Counted from the first letter of the stretch, positions 32,105 through 42,647 are shown. The stretch: DNA of 64,000 nucleotides from Yersinia massiliensis CCUG 53443 (GCF_000312485.1 NZ_HE997647.1:1-64000), one strand, 5' to 3'. Notes: generated by a model from the letters alone, not told the origin. Program-made: numbers and translations.

Positions 32105-34396
32105 TTAGAAACTATATTTAACGCCTAACATTACCGACGTATCGCTGTAATTATTATTACCGATTTGCTGGCCAACATTACTCCATAGATTAACGTTTTT
32201 ATTTACCTTTCCTTCTACGCCTAGCTTCAGTTCCGCAATATTTGCTGCCCCTTCTTGCTTAACAGTTGCCGTGTCCAGTCTTGTTCCGAAGTCTTTCGTA
32301 TTATGAATCCAGCTAGCTTCAACGAAAGGTTGGATGGCGTGTTCTTTATTCTGGTCACTGTATCGGTTCATAAATGCTTTAGCTCCTAAGCGGGTTTGGA
32401 TATTCCCCTCACCTTCGCTAGAAATACGGGTGCCATTGGCTTCTTTGTGGTCATCAGCTTTTACCCCCATCCAAGTCACCTGTGCCTTCGGCTGGATGAA
32501 GTAACGCGTATTTTTCGCTGCATTTTCGCCAACATTGAAGGTATAACCACTTTCAATTGAAGCGGTAACGCCCTTAGATTTATACTCTTCGGCCGCTAGG
32601 TCTTGGCCATTCACCGTATTATTAAACCAACTGTATTGTGCCCAGCTGTCCACATACAGACCGGTTTTATCGGTATCATTGGCAAACCAAGTTCCGTATA
32701 AGCCTGTGCTGTAACCGTCGATGGAACCTTTTGCGCTATAGCCAGTAATACGTGAGTCTGTAGTACTACTGCTATTGCCATAACCGGCCATGATGCCTAG
32801 ATGGAAACGATCTTTCTCGTTATTGCTCCACTGCGCAATATCACCACCAATTTGAAGCACATAACGATTCATTCGGGTGTCGAGTTGGCCGTTAGAATCA
32901 CGGGAACGATTATGCCCACCTTCGTTGCGCATCCACATACTGGTGACTTTTTGCTCGCCAGTGAATGCATCAATGTAGTGATTTTCCCCTAACCGATCAT
33001 GCAGGCGAGTAGAAAACATATTGTTGGCCGCGGCTAAGTTAGCACTATAGGCTCCCGCTTCTGGGCGTTCAATTCTTGGTCCAGGAGCGGTACCCTCATC
33101 CGGCGTTTCAGGCGTTAAGCCGCCACCACCACCAGGACCTGGATTGACTGAAGCTAGTGTGCTGTTTAGATACCAATTATTGGCATTGGCATCCAGACCA
33201 CGGTTTAAATAATAGTCATAGGCGCCAGCAACAATGCGGCCGCTTTGAATAAATTCACCATCAGATGAGCCTGCAACACTGATTAACTCAATACCATTGA
33301 GCGTTTGCGCTCCGCTTCCACCCAGATTGTTAACCTGAACATAAGTTGTTCCTGATGTATTACCCTGAACATTGAGTTTGTCTGTCACTGAAACATCAGC
33401 AGCTAATATACTATTCATATTCAGCAATCCATTGTTGCCGATATAATCTCCGATGATGTTCAAGGTATTTCCACCACTACCGCCAAAATTAACAATTCCT
33501 GCATGGTTGAGTGACTTTAGTGTTTGGCTGTAACCATTCAAATCCAGAGAACCCGCAGATTGAGTGATGAAATCTGAGAGGCTGCTGAAAATATTATTCG
33601 CAGTGGCTCTAATGGCACCACCATTGACAGAGGTTGTCCCGCTGTAATTGCTTGTATCAGACAAAATCAGAGTCCCAGCGCCGTCTTTATTTAGGGTCGT
33701 GGTACTGTCTGCTGTTAGGTTATTTAAGGTAAGATTTATGCCAGCATCGGTATTGATCGTACCTGTCAATCCAGATGCAATATTAAGGTTAACATTCTCA
33801 GTATCGGCAACAGCCCACAAAGTATTATTTGCTCCACTGAGCATATCAAAAGCATGGTCTGTACCCAATATACCGGATGTTAATCTAACAGTGCCTCCGT
33901 TCATCTTAAGATGAGCATTAAAAGTGCCACCTCCTGACGCTATTGTCATAAAGCCATTATCCGAGAGTGTTAAGTCGGCGTTATTGTTAACGTGACCCAC
34001 AAGTGTTCCACCACTCAGACTGGTAGCATCTCCGGCAAAAGTTAATAAGTTATTAGCACCACTGATATTACCAATTCTCCCGCCAGATATATTAAGGATA
34101 TTACTATTACCAAACATGCCAGCAATGAAGCCATTGGACATATTATTTATTTGAGCATTGCCATCCATAACGCTAATGGTTCCACCCAATAAATTACCGA
34201 TTTGAGCATTATTACTCATCATGAAAATCGAACCACCAGACATGTTAGCAACGGTATGAGATACATTAAAGTTGCTGAAATCATCTCCTTCTACAATATT
34301 GGTGATTGTTGAGTCTACATCAATTGCATTCGCAGAAGACGCCGATAGTATGCCGAAGAGTGCTACTGCTATCGGCGTAAAGGAAGGTGTTTTCAT
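32105..34396 (-). CDS. Type V autotransporter, adhesin-like
   Basis: Probable surface-exposed or secreted protein using its own outer-membrane barrel. From Met at 34396 the product is 763 aa with signal peptide MKTPSFTPIAVALFGILSAS then SANA. Residues about 40-130 hold short degenerate repeats of the N-SGG-I type; an autotransporter-associated beta-strand repeat follows (GAGTLILSDTSNYSGTTSVN, near 240). A Gly/Pro hinge (NPGPGGGGG, near 415) precedes the barrel domain of about 280 residues, ending in LGVKYSF. No protease triad or RGD is seen. It lies in an AT-rich island between zur and dusA with no partner gene. It resembles the Yersinia Yap group, but I cannot name a member. Confidence 0.88.
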   Translation of the reverse strand: MKTPSFTPIAVALFGILSASSANAIDVDSTITNIVEGDDFSNFNVSHTVANMSGGSIFMMSNNAQIGNLLGGTISVMDGNAQINNMSNGFIAGMFGNSNILNISGGRIGNISGANNLLTFAGDATSLSGGTLVGHVNNNADLTLSDNGFMTIASGGGTFNAHLKMNGGTVRLTSGILGTDHAFDMLSGANNTLWAVADTENVNLNIASGLTGTINTDAGINLTLNNLTADSTTTLNKDGAGTLILSDTSNYSGTTSVNGGAIRATANNIFSSLSDFITQSAGSLDLNGYSQTLKSLNHAGIVNFGGSGGNTLNIIGDYIGNNGLLNMNSILAADVSVTDKLNVQGNTSGTTYVQVNNLGGSGAQTLNGIELISVAGSSDGEFIQSGRIVAGAYDYYLNRGLDANANNWYLNSTLASVNPGPGGGGGLTPETPDEGTAPGPRIERPEAGAYSANLAAANNMFSTRLHDRLGENHYIDAFTGEQKVTSMWMRNEGGHNRSRDSNGQLDTRMNRYVLQIGGDIAQWSNNEKDRFHLGIMAGYGNSSSTTDSRITGYSAKGSIDGYSTGLYGTWFANDTDKTGLYVDSWAQYSWFNNTVNGQDLAAEEYKSKGVTASIESGYTFNVGENAAKNTRYFIQPKAQVTWMGVKADDHKEANGTRISSEGEGNIQTRLGAKAFMNRYSDQNKEHAIQPFVEASWIHNTKDFGTRLDTATVKQEGAANIAELKLGVEGKVNKNVNLWSNVGQQIGNNNYSDTSVMLGVKYSF

Positions 34397-34950
34397 AAAT
34401 AATACCCACATTAGTTAATATTAGTTTCGATATTAATCCGTACTAATTTGTTTTAAATAGGACGGGAAACTAAAATTTGTGGGAATTTTCCGACATTCAT
34501 TTCTTTATTGAAAATGATGTTCTTTCAGTGTTAATTAAGTTAATTCATTAGCGTTGATTAAAGTTAATTGTATGGGATTATAGATAAATATGTGGTCACT
34601 GATGTGGTTTTAAATAAATTTGGTTGACTGTATTATTTAAATGTTTTTATTTTGTGAGTATCTAAAGAAGATTTATTGAAATTCTACTGGATAATTGGAA
34701 TTAATGGAATATACATTATTTATTCTTTTGAAATATTTTTGGATATTTTCTTTTTATTGAAAGAGATAGAGTCGAGAGAAAATACTCTAGTTATTCAAAA
34801 CTTTAAATTTACTAATGTGACATACCCTTTAGTCATCGGCGCGAAGGTTTTTTTCTGTGTTATAGTAGGCGATGCTTTTACCTTATCACTATTCCAGTGG
34901 CCTCTAATTGAGGTGTGCTGAGAAGAAATAACACGACAAAATGACCCAGA
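34397..34950. promoter_or_regulatory. AT-rich region between the autotransporter and dusA
   Basis: 554 bp of very AT-rich sequence containing both divergent promoters. Long A/T runs suggest bending and possible silencing by H-NS. An open frame at 34676-34921 would encode 81 hydrophobic residues, but composition and start context give no support. Confidence 0.4.
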
Positions 34951-36009
34951 ATGCACGAAAATAACACACTGATAAATTCAGCTATAACAAGCGATCATAC
35001 TGATTTAAAAGGCAGTTTTCCGCTACAGCGTTTTTCCGTCGCGCCGATGCTCGATTGGACTGACCGCCATTGCCGCTATTTCCATCGCTTACTCACTAAG
35101 CAGACATTGCTCTATACCGAAATGGTCACCACCGGTGCCATTATTCATGGTAAAGGCGATTATCTGGCTTACAGCGAACAGGACCATCCTGTTGCGCTAC
35201 AACTGGGGGGCAGTGACCCACAGGCTTTAGCATTGTGCGCCAAACAGGCTGAGCTTCGCGGGTATAACGAAATCAATTTGAATGTAGGCTGCCCTTCCGA
35301 TCGCGTACAAAATGGTCGCTTTGGTGCTTGCTTAATGGCAGAAGCGAGTCTGGTGGCTGACTGCATTAAAGCTATGCGTGATGTGGTGTCTATTCCCGTT
35401 ACTGTGAAAACCCGTATTGGGATTGACGACTTGGATAGCTACGCATTTTTGTGTGAGTTTGTGCAAACTGTTGCTGAGCAGGGCGGGTGCGATATCTTCA
35501 CCATACATGCTCGAAAAGCTTGGTTATCAGGGCTGAGTCCGAAAGAAAACCGTGAAATACCGCCGTTGGATTACGAGCGTGTTTATCAGCTCAAACGTGA
35601 TTTCCCCGCACTGACCATCGCCATTAATGGTGGGGTGAAAACATTGGCTGAAGCCAAAGAACACCTGAAATACCTTGATGGTGTGATGATGGGGCGTGAG
35701 GCTTATCAAAACCCCAGTATTCTAACGCAAGTAGATCGTGAGCTGTTTGATCCTAATGCTGAGGTGGTCGATAGCGTAAAAGCTATTGAGGCGCTCTATC
35801 CTTACATCGAGCAGGAACTGTCTCGAGGTGCCTATCTTGGCCACATCACCCGCCATATTTTAGGTATTTTCCAAGGCGTACCCGGTGCACGTCAGTGGCG
35901 TCGCCATCTCAGTGAGAATGCGCATAAGCCCGGTGCGGATGTCTCCGTCGTCGAGCAGGCGTTGGCCCTAGTCACTCGCCCGCAGTCTAATTCACTATCC
36001 GCAGTCTAA
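34951..36009 (+). CDS. dusA: tRNA-dihydrouridine(20/20a) synthase DusA
   Basis: FMN enzyme that reduces U20/U20a in the tRNA D loop. The 352-aa product has [20 protein letters not shown], the catalytic Cys in [12 protein letters not shown] (near 113), and the C-terminal block [20 protein letters not shown]. The upstream Met at 34951 lacks a strong binding site, but later Met residues would remove conserved sequence. The C-terminus NSLSAV is encoded partly by a 19-bp tandem duplication (see repeat at 35980). Confidence 0.95.
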   Translation: MHENNTLINSAITSDHTDLKGSFPLQRFSVAPMLDWTDRHCRYFHRLLTKQTLLYTEMVTTGAIIHGKGDYLAYSEQDHPVALQLGGSDPQALALCAKQAELRGYNEINLNVGCPSDRVQNGRFGACLMAEASLVADCIKAMRDVVSIPVTVKTRIGIDDLDSYAFLCEFVQTVAEQGGCDIFTIHARKAWLSGLSPKENREIPPLDYERVYQLKRDFPALTIAINGGVKTLAEAKEHLKYLDGVMMGREAYQNPSILTQVDRELFDPNAEVVDSVKAIEALYPYIEQELSRGAYLGHITRHILGIFQGVPGARQWRRHLSENAHKPGADVSVVEQALALVTRPQSNSLSAV

Positions 36010-36016
36010 TTCACTA
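35980..36016. repeat. 19-bp duplication over the dusA stop codon
   Basis: CCGCAGTCTAATTCACTA is present at 35980-35997 and again at 35999-36016. Because the period is 19 bp, the second copy is read in another frame and supplies the present stop codon. Confidence 0.9.
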
Positions 36017-36113
36017 CAAATTAGTTAATTTGACCAAGCCTATTCGTTTGTTCGGATAGGCTGCACCTAAATCATTACTATTAAATTCAATGCCTTAAAT
36101 TGAAGCATTAGAT

Positions 36114-36128
36114 TGGCACGTTTCTTGT
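36114..36128 (+). promoter_or_regulatory. Sigma54 promoter of pspG
   Basis: TGGCAC-N5-TTGT matches the -24/-12 sigma54 element with the GG and TT-type core. It lies about 85 bp before pspG, which in E. coli is sigma54-dependent and activated by PspF. PspF sites would be expected in the AT-rich sequence upstream (36010-36110). Confidence 0.85.
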
Positions 36129-36211
36129 AATACTCAAGATAAAACCCCCGTTTGTGTCGTGATATTCGCCGCACGGCGCAAGGGAAATAAACAATGAGTA
36201 AGGAGCTCGCC

Positions 36212-36430
36212 ATGTTCGAAATTCTATTTGTTATCGGCTTTTTCATCATGCTCATGGTGACCGGCATTTCCTTATTGGGAATATTTGCGGCTTTGCTGGT
36301 TGCCGCGGCTTTTATGATGGTCGGCGGGTTATTTGTCATGATGATTAAGTTGTTGCCATGGTTGGTTCTAGCGATCGTTGTTGTTTGGTTATGGCGTTCG
36401 ATGCAGAAACCGACAGTCAGGCGTTATTGA
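36212..36430 (+). CDS. pspG: Phage shock protein G
   Basis: Small inner-membrane protein of the phage-shock regulon, which responds to secretin mislocalisation and membrane stress. From the ATG at 36212 it encodes 72 aa, nearly all hydrophobic, with FEILFVIGFFIMLMVTGISL and MIKLLPWLVLAIVVVWLW matching E. coli PspG. TAAGGAG is at ideal distance from this ATG; an ATG at 36194 is in frame but has no binding site. In Yersinia the Psp response matters for tolerance of the type III secretin, which gives this gene added interest. Confidence 0.92.
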   Translation: MFEILFVIGFFIMLMVTGISLLGIFAALLVAAAFMMVGGLFVMMIKLLPWLVLAIVVVWLWRSMQKPTVRRY

Positions 36431-36666
36431 TTATTTTGCTTTCTTGCGTGAGCGATCACAGCCTGAAAGTTTAGTGATACAAATTGTCGTGAAAGCGTAT
36501 TTTTTCTCTGGCGTGCTTGCTAGGATGCTACCCGATACGATTCGGTATCACATTTTCATCTCTGCTAGAGGCAAGAAATAGCCGTATAAACGGCACTGTT
36601 ACCAAAACAGATCGGCTTCTGACAGAATACTCTGCTGTACCCCTACATATGCATCAAAGAAAGCAA

Positions 36667-36700
36667 GGGCTCCTAATCAGGAGCCCTTTATTTTTTATGG
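36667..36700 (+). terminator. Terminator downstream of pspG
   Basis: GGGCTCCT (36667-36674) pairs with AGGAGCCC (36679-36686), followed by TTTATTTTTT. It is about 240 bp after pspG; the space between has a small GATAC/GTATC hairpin near 36535-36552 but no gene. Confidence 0.85.
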
Positions 36701-36728
36701 CGAGATTAACTCAATGCGGCTCAGAAAA

Positions 36729-37712
36729 TTAAGGAATAAGCAGGCTAGACCCTGTTGTCTGGCGGCTTTCTAATATTTCATGAGCACGATGAGCATCCCG
36801 CAGCGGGAATTGCTGGTTTTTAGCCACATCAACATTAATGGCTCCGCTCGCGATAAGTGAGAACAGTTCATGACTGGCGGTTTCCAGCTCTTGTCGATTG
36901 GTCACATAAGCATTGAGTGATGGGCGGGTCAAATACAGCGCACCTTTCTGATTCAGCGTAGCGAGGTCAACACCGGTCACTGGACCCGAGGCATTCCCGA
37001 AGCTGACCATTAACCCCCTGCGTTTGAGGCTGTTGAGTGAGTCCTGCCACGTACTTTTCCCAACCGAATCATAGACAACGCCCACCTTCTCACCATGAGT
37101 CAGTTCGGCTACCCGCTCAGCGATATTCTCCGTGCGATAGTTAATGGTGGCCCAAGCGCCAGCCGCTTTGGCTAACTCTGCTTTTTCATCCGACCCCACG
37201 CTACCAATCAGTTTTGCACCGAGTGCTTTTGCCCATTGGCAGGCAATTAACCCAACCCCCCCTGCGGCTGCGTGGAACAAGAACACCTCACCGGGTTTGA
37301 TTTCATGGGTTTGGCGCAATAAGTATTGAACTGTCAGCCCCTTAAGGAAGGACGCAGCTGCCTGTTCGAAAGAAATCTGCTCGGGAAGCAACGCTATTTT
37401 TTCTGCGCTAACATTATGCACTTCGCTATAAGCGCCAAGCGCTGATTGAGCATAAACAACGCGATCACCCACTTTAAGGGCTTTCACCGATGAACCTACT
37501 TTCACCACGACGCCAGCCGCCTCCGTTCCCAAGGCGCTAGGTAAGTGAGGAGGCGGATAAAGCCCGCTGCGAATATAGGTATCAATATAGTTAATGCCGA
37601 TTGCTTTGTTTTCAACCTGCACTTCACCGGCTGCGGGATCTGCCGGTGAAAAATCAAGGTATTGCAATACTTCTGGCCCACCAGTGGTGTTAAATTGAAT
37701 ACGCTTTGCCAT
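36729..37712 (-). CDS. qorA: NADPH:quinone oxidoreductase QorA
   Basis: Zinc-independent medium-chain reductase of the zeta-crystallin group that reduces quinones with NADPH. From the ATG at 37712 (GAGGAG 6 nt upstream) it is 327 aa, the same length as E. coli QorA. An in-frame upstream Met at 37769 would add a basic 19-residue leader absent from the family. It has the dinucleotide motif HAAAGGVGLIACQWAKALGA, GLGTEAAGVV and the end HEILESRQTTGSSLLIP. Divergent from dnaB. Confidence 0.95.
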   Translation of the reverse strand: MAKRIQFNTTGGPEVLQYLDFSPADPAAGEVQVENKAIGINYIDTYIRSGLYPPPHLPSALGTEAAGVVVKVGSSVKALKVGDRVVYAQSALGAYSEVHNVSAEKIALLPEQISFEQAAASFLKGLTVQYLLRQTHEIKPGEVFLFHAAAGGVGLIACQWAKALGAKLIGSVGSDEKAELAKAAGAWATINYRTENIAERVAELTHGEKVGVVYDSVGKSTWQDSLNSLKRRGLMVSFGNASGPVTGVDLATLNQKGALYLTRPSLNAYVTNRQELETASHELFSLIASGAINVDVAKNQQFPLRDAHRAHEILESRQTTGSSLLIP

Positions 37713-37808
37713 ATTAGCTCCTCGACGTAGATGTATTTTCACCCTACAGGGTTCTGCGAAGGTAGCCAAGATCTTGCGTGTGCAGATTCGTGATTGATTT
37801 ATCGGTTA

Positions 37809-37840
37809 CCTGCAACTCCAATTACTTTGGGTATATACTA
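37809..37840. repeat. ERIC end fragment between qorA and dnaB
   Basis: CCTGCAACTCCAATTACTTTGGGTATA matches the right end of the ERIC copies at 3570-3596 and 16733-16757; the rest of the element is missing. Confidence 0.65.
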
Positions 37841-37900
37841 GGCCGCTATAATTTCTATTCGTCATTTTTCTATTCGCAACAAAGGTAAAGAACACTCTTC

Positions 37901-39307
37901 ATGGCCGCAAAAAAACCAACCAACAATACGACAGAGCCACGAGACCGCCAGATGGAAGGGCTGAAGCTCCCGCCGCATTCGCTGGAGGCAGAGCAGTCCG
38001 TGTTGGGCGGTTTGATGCTGGATAACGAACGTTGGGACAACGTGTCAGAACGTGTTGCCAGTAATGACTTTTTCAGCCGTCCGCATCGCCGAATCTTTAC
38101 CGAAATGCAGCGCTTACTGGAAAACAGCAAGCCAATCGACCTGATCACGCTGTCTGAATCATTGGAACAAAAAGGTGATTTAGACTCGGTAGGGGGCTTT
38201 GCCTATCTAGCGGAGTTATCCAAAAACACACCAAGTGCGGCGAATATCGGTGCCTATGCGGATATCGTGCGAGAACGTGCCGTGGTGCGTGAAATGATCT
38301 CTGTGGCGAATGAAATTGCTGACGCGGGTTACGATCCCCAAGGGCGTAGCAGTGAAGATTTGCTGGATTTGGCAGAGTCGAAAGTTTTCCAAATTGCAGA
38401 GAGCCGAGCCAATAAGGATGAAGGTCCAAAAAGCGTCGATCAGATTCTAGAAGCGACGGTGGCACGTATCGAGCAGCTCTATCAGCGGCCCCATGATGGT
38501 GTCACCGGTGTATCGACTGGCTTTTCTGATTTAGATAAAAAGACGGCGGGTTTGCAGAAATCGGATTTGATCATTGTGGCGGCTCGTCCATCGATGGGGA
38601 AAACGACGTTTGCGATGAACTTGTGCGAAAATGCCGCGATGATGCAGGAAAAACCGGTATTAATCTTCAGTTTGGAGATGCCCGGCGATCAGATCATGAT
38701 GCGTATGTTAGCGTCACTGTCACATGTCGATCAGACCCGAATTCGTACCGGCCAACTCGATGATGAAGATTGGGCGCGTATCTCCAGTACCATGGGGATA
38801 TTGATGGAAAAGCGCAATATGTACATCGATGACTCTTCTGGCCTAACGCCGACGGAAGTGCGCTCTCGTGCGCGGCGTATTTTCCGTGAACACGGTGGCT
38901 TGAGCCTGATCATGATCGACTATCTGCAATTGATGCGGGTACCATCGCTTTCCGATAACCGCACCTTGGAAATTGCGGAAATCTCACGCTCTCTCAAGGC
39001 GCTCGCGAAAGAGCTACAAGTTCCTGTGGTTGCGCTGTCGCAGCTTAACCGTAGCTTGGAGCAACGCGCCGATAAACGCCCAGTCAACTCCGACTTACGT
39101 GAATCTGGCTCAATTGAGCAGGACGCCGACTTAATCATGTTTATTTACCGTGATGAGGTTTATCACGAGAACAGTGATGAGAAAGGGATCGCCCAAATTA
39201 TTTTGGGTAAACAGCGTAACGGTCCGATCGGTTCTGTTCGATTGAAATTTAATGGTCAGTGGTCACGTTTCGATAACTACGCAGGTCCACAATACGACGA
39301 CGAATAG
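37901..39307 (+). CDS. dnaB: Replicative DNA helicase DnaB
   Basis: Hexameric helicase that unwinds DNA at the replication fork and recruits primase. The 468-aa product (E. coli 471) has the N-terminal domain (PPHSLEAEQSVLGGLMLD), Walker A ARPSMGKTTF (near 227), Walker B region LIMIDYLQLM and the H4 element SRSLKALAKELQVPVVALSQ. No intein is present. It is divergent from qorA, and alr follows after 105 bp, as in E. coli. Confidence 0.98.
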   Translation: MAAKKPTNNTTEPRDRQMEGLKLPPHSLEAEQSVLGGLMLDNERWDNVSERVASNDFFSRPHRRIFTEMQRLLENSKPIDLITLSESLEQKGDLDSVGGFAYLAELSKNTPSAANIGAYADIVRERAVVREMISVANEIADAGYDPQGRSSEDLLDLAESKVFQIAESRANKDEGPKSVDQILEATVARIEQLYQRPHDGVTGVSTGFSDLDKKTAGLQKSDLIIVAARPSMGKTTFAMNLCENAAMMQEKPVLIFSLEMPGDQIMMRMLASLSHVDQTRIRTGQLDDEDWARISSTMGILMEKRNMYIDDSSGLTPTEVRSRARRIFREHGGLSLIMIDYLQLMRVPSLSDNRTLEIAEISRSLKALAKELQVPVVALSQLNRSLEQRADKRPVNSDLRESGSIEQDADLIMFIYRDEVYHENSDEKGIAQIILGKQRNGPIGSVRLKFNGQWSRFDNYAGPQYDDE

Positions 39308-39412
39308 TCATCCCCTCTCTTTCGTGAATCCGCAGGGGTTAACTGCGTCCACTTGCTGTGAGCCAACAACACTAATTTCTTTACATATATAATTGATAAT
39401 TAAGGATAAGAA

Positions 39413-40492
39413 ATGAAAGCGGCAACTGCAGTGATTGACCGCCGCGCTCTGCGACATAACTTGCAACAGGTGCGGCGTATGGCGCCGCAAAGCCGCCTGA
39501 TTGCCGTTGTGAAAGCAAACGCTTATGGCCACGGGTTATTAGAAATTGCGCATACGTTGCAGGATGCCGATTGCTATGGTGTAGCGCGCATTAGCGAAGC
39601 GCTGATGCTGCGTTCTGGTGGCATTGTCAAACCTATCCTACTGCTGGAAGGTTTTTTTGCCGCAGAAGACCTACCCATTCTGGTGGCGAATCGCATTGAA
39701 ACAGCGGTGCACAGTATTGAGCAGTTGGAAGCGCTGGAAGCCGCGAGCCTACCTGCCCCCATCAATGTTTGGATGAAACTGGATACTGGCATGCATCGTT
39801 TGGGCGTTCGTCCTGAACACGCAAATGCTTTTTATCAGCGTTTAAGCGCCTGTCGTAATGTGGTCCAGCCGGTCAATATCATGAGCCACTTTAGTCGCGC
39901 GGATGAGCCAGAAGTCGATACCACCCGCCAACAACTCCGCTGTTTTGATGCCTTTGTCGCCGATAAGCCCGGTAAACAGTCGATTGCCGCCTCTGGCGGT
40001 ATTTTGCTGTGGCCAGAAGCGCATCGTGATTGGGTTCGCCCTGGGATTATTCTCTACGGTGTTTCGCCGTTGGATCAACCCCATGCCAGCCATTTTGGCT
40101 TGCAGCCTGCGATGGCATTGAAATCCAGTTTGATTGCGGTACGTGAACATAAAGCCGGTGAACCTGTGGGTTATGGTGGCACTTGGGTCAGTGAACGAGA
40201 TACGCGGCTAGGTGTGGTGGCGATTGGTTATGGTGACGGCTATCCTCGTAGCGCACCATCGGGTACACCGATGTGGATCAATGGGCGTGAGGTTGGCATT
40301 GCTGGCCGAGTGTCGATGGACATGATTTCAGTCGATCTTGGGCCGGATGCGAACGACAAAGTCGGGGATGAAGTGTTGCTCTGGGGAGTAGAATTGCCCG
40401 TTGAGAAAATTGCCGCTTGTACCGGTATCAGTGCCTATGAATTGATCACTAAGCTGACCTCCCGCGTAACGATGGAATATTTAGGGGAATAA
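39413..40492 (+). CDS. alr: Alanine racemase, biosynthetic
   Basis: PLP enzyme that makes D-alanine for peptidoglycan. The 359-aa length equals E. coli Alr. The PLP lysine is Lys34 in [10 protein letters not shown], the second catalytic region is GYGDGYPRS, and substrate residues lie in [12 protein letters not shown]. Start context AAGGATAAGAAATG is usable. It follows dnaB in the same direction. Confidence 0.97.
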   Translation: MKAATAVIDRRALRHNLQQVRRMAPQSRLIAVVKANAYGHGLLEIAHTLQDADCYGVARISEALMLRSGGIVKPILLLEGFFAAEDLPILVANRIETAVHSIEQLEALEAASLPAPINVWMKLDTGMHRLGVRPEHANAFYQRLSACRNVVQPVNIMSHFSRADEPEVDTTRQQLRCFDAFVADKPGKQSIAASGGILLWPEAHRDWVRPGIILYGVSPLDQPHASHFGLQPAMALKSSLIAVREHKAGEPVGYGGTWVSERDTRLGVVAIGYGDGYPRSAPSGTPMWINGREVGIAGRVSMDMISVDLGPDANDKVGDEVLLWGVELPVEKIAACTGISAYELITKLTSRVTMEYLGE

Positions 40493-40596
40493 GGTAAGCT
40501 GCATAAATATATGCGGTATAGGCTAAATCGTTGGCAGGCGGCAACGCGAATGATTTAGCGTATTGACGACGATTATCGATAAAGGAGTGCAGCACC

Positions 40597-41790
40597 GTGT
40601 TCCAACATGTTGACGCCTACGCAGGTGACCCAATCCTTTCACTGATGGAAAGTTTTAAAGCTGACGGCCGAGCAGATAAGGTCAATTTGAGCATTGGGCT
40701 TTATTACAACGAATTGGGTGAAATCCCGCAAATGCAGGCGGTAGACATCGCTGAAGCACAATTGAACGCTCAGCCCCATGGAACGCCGGTCTATTTGCCG
40801 ATGGAGGGTTTGCAATCTTACCGTACTGCGATTCAGCAGTTACTGTTTGGTCGCGAACATCCGATACTGAATCAACAACGGGTTGCGACGATCCAAACGG
40901 TGGGCGGTTCTGGTGCTTTAAAAGTCGGCGCTGACTTCCTTCATACTTATTTCCCTGATTCACAAGTCTGGGTGAGCGACCCTACTTGGGAAAACCATGT
41001 CGCGATTTTCGGTGGCGCAGGTTTCAAGGTGAATACCTACCCTTATTTTGATGACGAAAAGCTGGGCGTCAAATTCGATCAAATGTTGGCCGCATTGCAG
41101 CAATTATCCGCCAGAAGTATTGTTTTGCTGCATCCTTGCTGTCATAACCCCACAGGCTCTGATCTGACGAATGCACAATGGGATCAGGTGATTGAAGTGG
41201 CTAAAGCGCGGGATCTGATCCCATTCCTGGATATTGCTTATCAGGGATTTGGTGCTGGGTTGAATGAAGATGCTTATGCCATTCGCGAGATGGCGGCGGC
41301 GGGATTGCCGTGTTTAATCAGTAACTCCTTCTCTAAAATCTTCTCTCTCTATAACGAGCGGGTGGGTGGCCTGTCTGTGGTGTGTGAAAGCGCAGACGTG
41401 GCAGGGCGCATATTGGGGCAGTTGAAAGCGACGGTGCGCCGTAATTACTCCAGCCCACCAAACTTTGGCGCGCAGGTTGTTGCCAAAGTACTGAATGACA
41501 ACGCGTTACGCGCCCAATGGGAAGCGGAAGTCGAACAGATGCGTTTGCGGATTATTGAAATGCGCAGCACACTGGTACAAGCCTTGAAAGCATCGCTGCC
41601 AAATCGCAATTTCGACTATTTGCTGCAACAGCGCGGTATGTTCAGCTATACCGGTTTTAGCGCAGCGCAGGTTGATCGCTTGCGGGAAGAGTTTGGTGTG
41701 TATCTGATTGCCAGTGGCAGGATGTGCATGGCTGGCGTTAACCACGGTAATGTTCAGCGGGTTGCTGCGGCTTTTGCTGCCGTACAGTAA
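40597..41790 (+). CDS. tyrB: Aromatic amino acid aminotransferase TyrB
   Basis: PLP transaminase for tyrosine, phenylalanine and also leucine and aspartate. The 397-aa length equals E. coli TyrB. The start is GTG at 40597 after AAAGGAG, giving the family N-terminus [13 protein letters not shown]. The PLP lysine is Lys247 in [17 protein letters not shown]. AspC is the closest alternative, but gene order after alr supports TyrB. A TyrR box was not identified with confidence. Confidence 0.95.
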   Translation: MFQHVDAYAGDPILSLMESFKADGRADKVNLSIGLYYNELGEIPQMQAVDIAEAQLNAQPHGTPVYLPMEGLQSYRTAIQQLLFGREHPILNQQRVATIQTVGGSGALKVGADFLHTYFPDSQVWVSDPTWENHVAIFGGAGFKVNTYPYFDDEKLGVKFDQMLAALQQLSARSIVLLHPCCHNPTGSDLTNAQWDQVIEVAKARDLIPFLDIAYQGFGAGLNEDAYAIREMAAAGLPCLISNSFSKIFSLYNERVGGLSVVCESADVAGRILGQLKATVRRNYSSPPNFGAQVVAKVLNDNALRAQWEAEVEQMRLRIIEMRSTLVQALKASLPNRNFDYLLQQRGMFSYTGFSAAQVDRLREEFGVYLIASGRMCMAGVNHGNVQRVAAAFAAVQ

Positions 41791-41801
41791 CTGAGTGATC
41801 G

Positions 41802-41826
41802 AGGCGCAGATACTGCGCCTTTTTCC
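41802..41826 (+). terminator. tyrB terminator
   Basis: AGGCGCA (41802-41808) pairs with TGCGCCT (41814-41820), followed by TTTTT, 11 bp after the tyrB stop. Confidence 0.9.
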
Positions 41827-42117
41827 TATCTATCTCTCCCGTCTTTTTTCTTCCACCTTTCCGCGACTTACCCTCATCTCTTGTCTATTTTACCGCGAGT
41901 TCATGGCTGTAAATCGATTAAAGAATATACTCATTAGTGTTGGCTAACTTATGCCAAATGATCATTCATCGCTCACATTAAACCTTCCGCAATAGGTGCA
42001 AGCTATCACTTCAGCATGTTGCTGCATCAATGGAATGAGTCATTGAAAGCGTATGGAATGAATCGCTTATGAGGCCTTTTCGCCAGTCGGTATAGGCCCA
42101 TTACAGGAGATAACCCA
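41827..42117. other. Gap between tyrB and yjbR
   Basis: About 290 bp without a gene. It must hold the yjbR promoter; nothing more specific can be named. Confidence 0.4.
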
Positions 42118-42471
42118 ATGAATAATTCCGCACTATTGGAGTACTGCATGTCTAAGCCCGGCGCTGAGCAGAGCGATCATGAGGCATGGCAGGTCAATCA
42201 AATTAAAGTTGCAGATGTGATGTTTGCCATGATGGGGGAAACCAAGGGCCGCCCGTCAATTTCATTGAAAACCAGCCCAGAACTGGCGGAGAGCTTACGG
42301 GAGAAACATCCGGATATCGTGCCGAGTGAACACTTGAATAAAGCGCACTGGAACACGGTGTTTCTGGATGGGGAATTGCCGAATTCGCAGTTTTATTCGT
42401 TAGTCGATTGCTCTTATCAGTTGGTATTGCAGGGACTACCGGAACAGAGACGCCAAGCGTTGGCGGTTTGA
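42118..42471 (+). CDS. yjbR: MmcQ/YjbR family protein
   Basis: Cytoplasmic protein of the MmcQ/YjbR family, with a fold related to double-wing DNA-binding proteins but no settled function. The 117-aa product aligns with E. coli YjbR (118 aa): LLEYCMSKPGAEQSDHEAWQ, SLKTSPELAE and HLNKAHWNTVFLDG. ACAGGAGA lies before the ATG. It is convergent with uvrA. Confidence 0.92.
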   Translation: MNNSALLEYCMSKPGAEQSDHEAWQVNQIKVADVMFAMMGETKGRPSISLKTSPELAESLREKHPDIVPSEHLNKAHWNTVFLDGELPNSQFYSLVDCSYQLVLQGLPEQRRQALAV

Positions 42472-42609
42472 GTTTAGCCCTCCGCCCTTATTGTGATGTC
42501 ATCGGTGCTATGCCATGAAGACTATATGGGGTTGTTGCCTAGCGCGCCGTCAGCGTCGCGTGGAACTAATGGGGCGCGAGGAATAAACCGTATGACGAGC
42601 AAAAAACAC

Positions 42610-42637
42610 CAGAGGCAATGAATTGCCCCTGAGTGCT
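42610..42637 (-). terminator. uvrA terminator
   Basis: On the minus strand CAGGGGCAAT pairs with ATTGCCTCTG (one mismatch), followed by GTGTTTTTTGC. It lies 17 bp after the uvrA stop. Confidence 0.75.
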
Positions 42638-42647
42638 TTTTTGCGTT

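Noticed and set aside
34676-34921. 81-codon hydrophobic open frame before dusA
   Set aside because: AT-rich DNA often gives Ile/Phe-rich chance frames; start context is poor and no family is recognised.
36535-36700. Possible small RNA after pspG
   Set aside because: A strong terminator is present, but no promoter or known sRNA sequence can be identified; kept only as a terminator.
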